A stretch of 39,130 bases of DNA from Bacteroidales bacterium. GTDB lineage: Bacteria > Bacteroidota > Bacteroidia > Bacteroidales > UBA932. The notes under the pieces were generated by a model. The model had not been told where the DNA came from, did not search any database, and was given only the letters and a program-made list of their open reading frames with translations. Below, piece after piece: positions 33,670 to 39,130 of the stretch; position 1 is the stretch's first letter, and each line of letters begins with the position of its first letter. The DNA is taken from positions 1-39,130 of the forward strand of contig JAFYXO010000034.1 of NCBI GenBank assembly GCA_017546125.1, read 5' to 3'. The position numbers and the translations under genes are program-made.

Positions 33670-35694
33670 ATGATTGACCGCAATACCGTACAAAAAATTT
33701 TAGACACCGCAGAAATTGTGGATGTAGTGAGCGACTTTGTCACCCTGAAGCGCAGGGGGGCCAATTATATCGCCTGCTGCCCGTTCCACAATGAGAAGAC
33801 CCCGTCGTTCTCCGTATCGCCGGCCAAAGGGATTTTCAAGTGCTTCGGGTGCGGAAAAGCGGGCAGTGCGGTCACTTTTGTAATGGAGCATGAGCACCTC
33901 AATTATAGCGAGGCTCTCAAATATCTGGGGAAGAAATACGGGATAGAGGTGGTGGAAAAAGAGGAGACAGAGGAGGATACCCAAGAGCGTCTCCGCCACG
34001 AATCGCTCCTTGTCGTTTCGGAGTTTGCAAGGCAATTCTACACCGACACCCTCTTCCACTCAGACGCAGGGAGGGCGATAGGGCTCTCATATTTCCGCCA
34101 GGCCCGCGGATTTACGGACGAGACCATCAAAAAATTCGGCCTCGGATTCTCCCCTGACCCACGAAAAATGGAGAGGACTACCACATTGGCGGCAGCCGCC
34201 CAAAAAGCGGGCTACAAAAAAGAGTATCTTGTCGCCACAGGGCTCTGCATCGAGAGGAATGACGGCTCCCTTGCCGACAAATTCTACGACAGGGTGATGT
34301 TCCCTATCCATTCGCTCAGCGGCAGAGTCATTGCCTTCGGCGGAAGGACCCTGCTCACCGACAAGTCGGTGGCAAAATATGTCAATTCCCCTGAGACCGA
34401 AATCTACCACAAGAGCGACGTCCTCTACGGCATCTTCCAGGCAAAGAGCGCCATTGCGAAGCTGGGGAAATGTTATCTCGTGGAGGGTTATACCGACGTC
34501 ATCTCATTCCACCAGGCCGGAATAGAGAATGTGGTGGCATCATCGGGCACCTCACTGACTCAGGGGCAGATCAGACTGATCAAACGGTTTACAAATAAAA
34601 TCACCGTCCTGTACGATGGGGACCCTGCAGGTATCAAGGCCTCAATCCGAGGAATCGATATGCTCCTCGAAGAGGGGATGGAGGTGAAAGTGGCACTCTT
34701 CCCTGACGGACACGACCCGGACTCATTTGCCAGAAGCCACTCTGTAGACCAGATAACCAAATTCCTCGACGAGGCAGAGACCGACTTCATCGAATTCAAG
34801 CACGAATTGCTTGCAAAAGATATTGCCCGTGACCCCATCCGCAAAGCGGGACTCATAAAGGAGATCGTGAGGACCATCTCATTGATCCCCGACAGGATAG
34901 TCAGGACCGTATATATCGAGCAGTCGGCCCAGAAACTGGATATCAAGCAGGAGATACTCTCTCAGGAGGTGGCCAAGGCCCGCAGGGACAATATTGTCTC
35001 CGGAGAGTTCGAGAAGCGCCGCAGCGAAGAGAGGGAGGTCAGACGCAGAGAGCTGGAAATGCAGCTCCCACCAGAAGAGATTGCAACTCCATCAGCACCC
35101 GCGAAAAAAGTTTCAAGCGGTGCCGAAGTTCCATTTCTGGCCCCTTATGAGAAGGAGATATTGTACTACCTGATCAAATTCGGAGAGCACCCTATCCATT
35201 TTGAAGAGCACATGATAGTGGGTAGCGAACAGCCGGTTCAGGAGATTACCGTCTCCGAATACATCTCGGCAGAGCTCGAGAATGACGATCTGGAGTTCCA
35301 GAACACCATATTCAAAAAGATTTACACCCAATATTTCCAATACAGGGCAGAGGAGAAGGATAATGATAAGATCGTGAGGATGTTTGCAAATGGTGCGGAC
35401 GAGCAAGTGACCCAGACGGTACTTGACCTTGTCTATCAGGAGTACACCATCACCATCAAGGAGTTCCAGAAGACATTGACCCCTGAAGAGAATCAGATCG
35501 GGAAATATGTCCCCAAAGCTATCCTCATTTATAAAGCAAAAGTGGCGGAATACACATACAATCTCATCATGAAACAGCTCGGACAGGCCCAGCAGAGCGG
35601 AGACGTGGAGCTGCAGAACGAACTTATGCAGCAGATACAGATCCTCATGATGGTAAAAAACCAATTCTCAAAAGAGCTCAACAGACTCACTTGA
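33670..35694 (+). CDS. dnaG: DNA primase
   Basis: 674 residues, longer than the E. coli enzyme (581), as is usual in Bacteroidetes. It makes RNA primers for the replication fork. The N-terminal CHC2 zinc-binding domain is intact (Cys37, His40, Cys58, Cys61 in CCPFHNEKTPSF and FKCFGCG). The TOPRIM core follows, with FGGR, YLVEGYTDVIS (metal-binding Glu), ASSGTSLTQGQ and LYDGDPAGIKAS. The C-terminal third is a helical DnaB-interaction region rich in charged residues. The start is the first in-frame ATG after the -7 box. metG follows after 73 bases with its own promoter. Confidence 0.97.
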   Translation: MIDRNTVQKILDTAEIVDVVSDFVTLKRRGANYIACCPFHNEKTPSFSVSPAKGIFKCFGCGKAGSAVTFVMEHEHLNYSEALKYLGKKYGIEVVEKEETEEDTQERLRHESLLVVSEFARQFYTDTLFHSDAGRAIGLSYFRQARGFTDETIKKFGLGFSPDPRKMERTTTLAAAAQKAGYKKEYLVATGLCIERNDGSLADKFYDRVMFPIHSLSGRVIAFGGRTLLTDKSVAKYVNSPETEIYHKSDVLYGIFQAKSAIAKLGKCYLVEGYTDVISFHQAGIENVVASSGTSLTQGQIRLIKRFTNKITVLYDGDPAGIKASIRGIDMLLEEGMEVKVALFPDGHDPDSFARSHSVDQITKFLDEAETDFIEFKHELLAKDIARDPIRKAGLIKEIVRTISLIPDRIVRTVYIEQSAQKLDIKQEILSQEVAKARRDNIVSGEFEKRRSEEREVRRRELEMQLPPEEIATPSAPAKKVSSGAEVPFLAPYEKEILYYLIKFGEHPIHFEEHMIVGSEQPVQEITVSEYISAELENDDLEFQNTIFKKIYTQYFQYRAEEKDNDKIVRMFANGADEQVTQTVLDLVYQEYTITIKEFQKTLTPEENQIGKYVPKAILIYKAKVAEYTYNLIMKQLGQAQQSGDVELQNELMQQIQILMMVKNQFSKELNRLT

Positions 35695-35719
35695 TGAGCC
35701 ATTCTGTGAGAAATAATAG

Positions 35720-35727
35720 TATATTTG
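35720..35727 (+). promoter_or_regulatory. -7 element for metG
   Basis: TATATTTG (35720-35727), 40 bases before the ATG at 35768. The -33 box is unclear. No T-box or SAM riboswitch is seen in the 73-base gap. Confidence 0.5.
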
Positions 35728-35767
35728 CCCCCTTGAAAACAAAAACACTAACACATTATATAAGATT

Positions 35768-37837
35768 ATGACAGAAAAGAATTACAAACGCTACCTCATC
35801 ACATCAGCGTTACCTTATGCAAATGGCCCTGTACACATCGGCCACCTCGCAGGAGTATATGTTCCGGCAGACATCTATGTAAGGTATCTACGAATGTGCG
35901 GTAGAGATGTTCTTTTTATAGGTGGGTCGGATGAGCACGGTGTCCCTATCACCATCAAAGCCAAACAACAGGGATGCTCCCCTCAAGACATCGTGGACAA
36001 ATACCACGGCATCATCAAAGATGCATTTGAAGAGTTCGGAATATCTTTCGACGTATACTCACGCACCAGTTCCAAAACTCACCACAAAGTGGCTGCAGAC
36101 TTCTTCAAGAAACTTTATGAAGAGGGCAAATTTGTGGAGAAAGAGTCAGAACAATACTATGACGAAGAGGCAAAACAATTCCTTGCCGACAGATATATCG
36201 TAGGTACCTGCCCAAAATGTGGTGCAGAGGGCGCTTACGGTGACCAATGCGAAAAATGCGGCAGCACACTAAGCCCTGATGAGCTATTGAACCCTCACTC
36301 ATCACTAAGTGGCAATACCCCTGTCAAGAAAAAAACCAAACACTGGTATCTTCCACTTGACCAATACGAGCCATGGCTCAAAGAGTGGATCCTTGAGGGT
36401 CACAAAGAGTGGAAAACCAATGTGTACGGCCAATGCAAATCATGGATTGACGGCGGTCTCCAACCACGTGCAGTGAGCCGCGACCTCGACTGGGGTGTAC
36501 CTGTACCAGTAGAGGGTGCTGAAGGAAAAGTGCTTTATGTATGGTTTGACGCACCTATCGGCTATATCTCAAACACCATCGAGATTCGTCCTAACGACTG
36601 GGAGAGATGGTGGAAAGATGAGGATACCAAAATGGTACATTTCATCGGAAAAGACAATATCGTATTCCACTGTATCGTCTTCCCATCTATGCTTAAAGCA
36701 CACGGAGACTTCATCCTCCCTGAGAATGTCCCTGCAAATGAGTTCCTGAACCTTGAAGGTGACAAGATCTCCACATCTCGCAACTGGGCTATCTGGCTGC
36801 ACGAATACCTTCGCGACTTCGAAGGTCAGCAGGATGTCTTGAGATATGTCCTATGTGCCAACGCACCTGAGACAAAAGACAACGACTTCACCTGGAAAGA
36901 TTTCCAGACACGCAACAACTCAGAACTTGTAGCTATCTACGGAAACTTCGTAAACCGCGCAGTGGTACTTACCCACAAATATTTTGGAGGAAAAGTTCCT
37001 GCAAACCTCAAACCTGAAGCAATAGATGCTGAGGTATTGGCACAAATCCCGGTACTTAAGAAAGCTATCCAGGACAACCTTGAAAGCTACCGCTTCAGAG
37101 AGGCTCTTAAAGAGGCTATGAACCTTGCCCGTCTCGGCAACAAATACCTGACCGACACAGAGCCTTGGAAAGTGGCCAAGACCGATATGGACAGAGTAGC
37201 ATCCATTTTGGGTGTTTCACTTGAAATTTGTGCTAATCTGGCATTCGCATTTGCACCATTCCTGCCATTCTCTACCAAAAAGCTTTGCTCTATGCTGAAT
37301 ATTTCAGAAGAGAAGCTCACATGGGAGAACTTCGGGACCAAACTCCTCGAAGAGGGTCACACACTTGGCGCTGCAGAACTTCTGTTCAGCAAGATCGAAG
37401 ATCCACAGATCGACGCACAGCTTCAAAGACTTGAAGATATCCGCAAGAAGAACGAAGAGGCCGCTGCAGCTGCTGCCGCAGCCAATGCACCAAAACACGA
37501 ACCTGCAAAAGAGGAGTGCACATTTGACGACTTCGGCAAGATGGATATCCGCACAGCTACAGTACTGGAGGCAGAAAGGGTACCTAAGACCGACAAACTT
37601 CTCAAACTCCGCATCGATACCGGTCTGGATGTAAGGACTATCGTATCGGGTATTGCAGAATACTACACCCCAGAAGAGATGGTAGGCAAACAGATCTGCA
37701 TCCTCGCCAACCTCGCTCCACGCAAGATTCGTGGTATTGAGTCACAAGGTATGATCCTTATGGCTAAAGAGCTTAACGGCAAGATGCGCATTGTCACCCC
37801 TGAAGAGAGACTTGACAACGGTGCCACAGTGGGCTAA
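35768..37837 (+). CDS. metG: methionyl-tRNA synthetase with C-terminal tRNA-binding domain
   Basis: 689 residues, the long dimeric form. HIGH is exact (23-26). The zinc knuckle has four Cys in two CPKC/CEKC pairs (Cys148, Cys151, Cys161, Cys164). The KMSKS loop appears in the variant form DKISTSRNW. After the anticodon-binding helices, an alanine-rich linker (about 565-575, AAAAAAAAN) leads to a Trbp111/EMAP-type OB-fold domain (about 590-689, [18 protein letters not shown] to ETP-like end), which dimerises and helps bind tRNA. A strong terminator follows. Confidence 0.97.
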   Translation: MTEKNYKRYLITSALPYANGPVHIGHLAGVYVPADIYVRYLRMCGRDVLFIGGSDEHGVPITIKAKQQGCSPQDIVDKYHGIIKDAFEEFGISFDVYSRTSSKTHHKVAADFFKKLYEEGKFVEKESEQYYDEEAKQFLADRYIVGTCPKCGAEGAYGDQCEKCGSTLSPDELLNPHSSLSGNTPVKKKTKHWYLPLDQYEPWLKEWILEGHKEWKTNVYGQCKSWIDGGLQPRAVSRDLDWGVPVPVEGAEGKVLYVWFDAPIGYISNTIEIRPNDWERWWKDEDTKMVHFIGKDNIVFHCIVFPSMLKAHGDFILPENVPANEFLNLEGDKISTSRNWAIWLHEYLRDFEGQQDVLRYVLCANAPETKDNDFTWKDFQTRNNSELVAIYGNFVNRAVVLTHKYFGGKVPANLKPEAIDAEVLAQIPVLKKAIQDNLESYRFREALKEAMNLARLGNKYLTDTEPWKVAKTDMDRVASILGVSLEICANLAFAFAPFLPFSTKKLCSMLNISEEKLTWENFGTKLLEEGHTLGAAELLFSKIEDPQIDAQLQRLEDIRKKNEEAAAAAAAANAPKHEPAKEECTFDDFGKMDIRTATVLEAERVPKTDKLLKLRIDTGLDVRTIVSGIAEYYTPEEMVGKQICILANLAPRKIRGIESQGMILMAKELNGKMRIVTPEERLDNGATVG

Positions 37838-37857
37838 AAACACAGAATATACAGAAA

Positions 37858-37896
37858 GAGAGAGGCAGCCAACAATTGACTGCCTCTCTCCTTTTT
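37858..37896 (+). terminator. intrinsic terminator after metG
   Basis: GAGAGAGGCAG (37858-37868) and CTGCCTCTCTC (37880-37890) form a perfect 11-bp stem with an 11-base loop, followed by C and TTTTT (37892-37896). It sits in the 80-base convergent gap before the HU-like gene. Confidence 0.85.
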
Positions 37897-37917
37897 ATAT
37901 ATAGAATAGGTTAAGTT

Positions 37918-38655
37918 CTACATAAGTCCGTTCTGACGGAGAATCTCCATCTCCTCATCGGAATACATCATCCCCTCAAAAAGTCCAAGGATAGACTCCT
38001 TAAACAACAGGAACACGATAACCAACACTAGAATAGCGATAATCACGCTAAGCACAATAATAATCCTTTTTCTTCTTTCCATAATTACAGGGTCCTCCTC
38101 TTCCAAAATTACAGGTTCAACCATAGGGATATCCTCTACGTCCACATCACTGTCTGTCGGAGAGACATTCTCCCCACCAACAATAGAAGAAACCTCCTCT
38201 GAAATATCAAGAATCTGATCAGGATTCTCATTCAAAATCTTCAAAGATATAGGCTCCAGCCCCATATCCTCAGCAAAAATCCCAATCTTTCTATCTGCTA
38301 CAAAAAAATAATTCCCCTCTTTGGTAGATCTCAATTTGCCAAAAGATGGAATTTCAATATTTTTTTTCTGCTTGAGTTCAGCTGCAAACTCAGCCATAAA
38401 AGCCTCAACCGCCACCTTAGCATCATTTTCAGAGATATTCATCTCCTTCTGATAGCGTTTGACAATAAGCATATCATTCCAAGATTCAGATCTCTTGAAT
38501 GAAACTCTTTTATTGGGTGGAAAAATGGTATTGCCGTCTTCAGAAAAATATGCAGGTACCGACTCAACTACGAAACTCCCCAAACTCGGTAAAGAGATCC
38601 GGTCATAATCAAGGATCAACTCCTGAAGAAATCGGGAAAGTAAATTAAGATCCAT
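37918..38655 (-). CDS. membrane-anchored HU-CCDC81-like protein
   Basis: 245 residues from the ATG at 38655. The frame is open upstream through the tRNA-Glu gene, so longer starts are rejected. Residues about 1-60 and 61-128 look like two tandem HU-type DNA-binding-fold modules, each with the hinge-like turn (LPSLGSFVV at 22-30, IPSFGKLRS at 102-110). This is the bacterial HU-CCDC81 arrangement found in Bacteroidetes. An acidic linker (about 145-192) leads to RRKR and one membrane span (198-218), then a 27-residue tail. The charge pattern predicts the HU part in the cytoplasm. Relatives often carry a C-terminal SPOR domain after the span; none is present here. A nucleoid-envelope tether is a reasonable hypothesis, unproven. 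The gene starts 18 bases after tRNA-Glu. Confidence 0.85.
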   Translation of the reverse strand: MDLNLLSRFLQELILDYDRISLPSLGSFVVESVPAYFSEDGNTIFPPNKRVSFKRSESWNDMLIVKRYQKEMNISENDAKVAVEAFMAEFAAELKQKKNIEIPSFGKLRSTKEGNYFFVADRKIGIFAEDMGLEPISLKILNENPDQILDISEEVSSIVGGENVSPTDSDVDVEDIPMVEPVILEEEDPVIMERRKRIIIVLSVIIAILVLVIVFLLFKESILGLFEGMMYSDEEMEILRQNGLM

Positions 38656-38672
38656 ATGATTTGGGGATTTTG

Positions 38673-38744
38673 TACTGCGTAGGGGAATCGAACCCCTATT
38701 ACCGGCGTGAGAGGCCGGTTTCCTAACCATTAGAAGAACGCAGC
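38673..38744 (-). tRNA. tRNA-Glu (anticodon CTC)
   Basis: A full cloverleaf: acceptor GCTGCGT/ACGCAGT (one G-T pair), anticodon stem CCGGC/GCCGG with loop CTCTCAC (anticodon CTC, codon GAG), four-base variable loop TAAT, T-arm AGGGG-TTCGATT-CCCCT, discriminator A. The CCA is not encoded. There is no terminator before the HU-like gene 18 bases on, so both are probably on one transcript. Confidence 0.96.
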
Positions 38745-38771
38745 ATGTCAATCATCTCTCGATTGCGAGTG

Positions 38772-38801
38772 CAAAAATAGTGCTTTTTCTTCAAACACAA
38801 A
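38772..38801 (-). promoter_or_regulatory. promoter for tRNA-Glu and the HU-like gene
   Basis: Minus-strand TTTG (38801-38798), 18 bases, TATTTTTG (38779-38772), 27 bases upstream of the tRNA. The surrounding 38780-38820 is extremely A-rich. Confidence 0.5.
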
Positions 38802-38826
38802 AAAAAATTAAAAAAATTCAAAAATA

Positions 38827-38859
38827 TTTGGAGAATTGCTTCCGAAATGCTTATCTTTG
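38827..38859 (+). promoter_or_regulatory. promoter for tRNA-Asn
   Basis: TTTG (38827-38830), 21 bases, TATCTTTG (38852-38859): a full consensus match, 23 bases before the tRNA. Confidence 0.65.
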
Positions 38860-38882
38860 CACCCGCAAAAAGGAAATAACAT

Positions 38883-38956
38883 TCCTCCTTAGCTCAGTTG
38901 GTTAGAGCACCTGACTGTTAATCAGGGGGTCCTAGGTTCAAGTCCTAGAGGGGGAG
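38883..38956 (+). tRNA. tRNA-Asn (anticodon GTT)
   Basis: Cloverleaf with acceptor TCCTCCT/AGGGGGA, D-arm GCTC..GAGC, anticodon stem CCTGA/TCAGG with loop CTGTTAA (anticodon GTT), variable loop GGGTC, T-arm CTAGG-TTCAAGT-CCTAG, discriminator G. CCA is not encoded (CAC follows). Confidence 0.97.
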
Positions 38957-38960
38957 CACA

Positions 38961-38991
38961 AAAAGCACTGAAGAAATTCAGTGCTTTTTTC
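38961..38991 (+). terminator. intrinsic terminator after tRNA-Asn, probably bidirectional
   Basis: GCACTGAA (38965-38972) and TTCAGTGC (38977-38984) enclose a GAAA tetraloop, followed by TTTTTT. The 5' flank is A-rich, giving a T-run on the minus strand too, so it can also terminate the gene arriving from the right. Confidence 0.85.
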
Positions 38992-39022
38992 GTTTATATC
39001 CCCCTATTTTGGGAATCTGAAT

Positions 39023-39130
39023 TTATTGAAATAAAGAAAATGATTTCGATATAACCTCTAGAGCCTTTGCTGATACCCTTTCTGCATGGAACTGATACTT
39101 ATCTTCATTCCAATCTATCGCATACGGAGT
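39023..39130 (-). CDS. C-terminal fragment of an unidentified protein (partial, cut by window edge)
   Basis: From the window end leftward a frame is open for 35 residues to a TAA at 39025-39023, ending in AKALEVISKSFSLFQ. The start is beyond the window. It is not recognised. The bidirectional terminator just downstream (38961-38991) supports a real convergent gene, but the length alone is weak evidence. Confidence 0.4.
   Translation of the reverse strand, partial: TPYAIDWNEDKYQFHAERVSAKALEVISKSFSLFQ

Noticed and set aside
38656-38751. N-terminal extension of the HU-like protein by 32 residues
   Set aside because: The extension is the translated tRNA-Glu gene. The family homology begins at the ATG at 38655.

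Overview
The window looks like a chromosomal segment of a bacterium in the order Bacteroidales. Three things point there. Many intergenic regions carry the Bacteroidetes -7 promoter element TAnnTTTG, often with TTG or TTTG about 19-21 bases upstream. Almost no start codon has a Shine-Dalgarno sequence. The gene repertoire is typical of the group: 7TM-AraC regulators, HU-CCDC81-like membrane proteins, SPOR lipoproteins, FISUMP lipoproteins, paired YitT proteins, a PduO-type adenosyltransferase and a fused class I fumarase. No rRNA, insertion sequence, prophage or CRISPR array is visible. The content is mostly housekeeping, so the interest lies in gene details, operon composition and regulatory architecture.

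Layout. 1-1507: C-terminal scrap of an unknown + gene, then a leftward pair (LolD/MacB-type ABC ATPase, cob(I)alamin adenosyltransferase). 1508-5075: folE and holA rightward, with the leftward pair HsdR_N-like nuclease domain and CCA-adding enzyme between them. 5087-9417 (leftward): ettA-alr, then two overlapping AraC-type regulators behind a 12-bp inverted repeat. 9540-17096 (leftward): leuS with two overlapping yitT genes; an M28-fold protein with a TonB C-terminal domain; and a SPOR lipoprotein with gcvT, closed by a strong terminator. 17194-20597 (rightward): DUF389-CapA-PhoH operon. 20604-23030 (leftward): FISUMP lipoprotein, LemA and TPM/YgcG protein. 23116-25816 (rightward): apbE lipoprotein and a Tat-signal D-aminoacylase-like amidohydrolase. 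25917-27536: class I fumarase. 27594-33613 (leftward): compact recA-rlmN-patatin-recX-prfB operon. 33670-37837 (rightward): dnaG, metG. 37918-38744 (leftward): tRNA-Glu followed by a membrane-anchored HU-like protein. 38883-38991: tRNA-Asn and terminator. The window ends in the C-terminal scrap of a leftward gene.

Main points for a second look. (1) prfB is split by a canonical programmed +1 frameshift (GGGAGG-TGT-CTT-TGA-C). Its true start is 28689, overlapping the recX stop as ATGA. (2) The M28-family protein at 14134-15426 has lost four of the five zinc ligands and the general-base Glu but keeps the fold and a TonB C-terminal domain, so it looks like a secreted pseudopeptidase. (3) recA and dnaG diverge from a 33-bp element in which a perfect 11-bp inverted repeat contains both -7 boxes. 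The dnaG and holA start codons lie only 4-5 bases after their -7 boxes, which predicts leaderless or nearly leaderless mRNAs. (4) A 12-bp inverted repeat overlaps the predicted promoter of the tandem AraC regulators. (5) Two tandem hairpins with shared arms separate the amidohydrolase and fumarase genes. I did not find a convincing wholly new multi-gene system.
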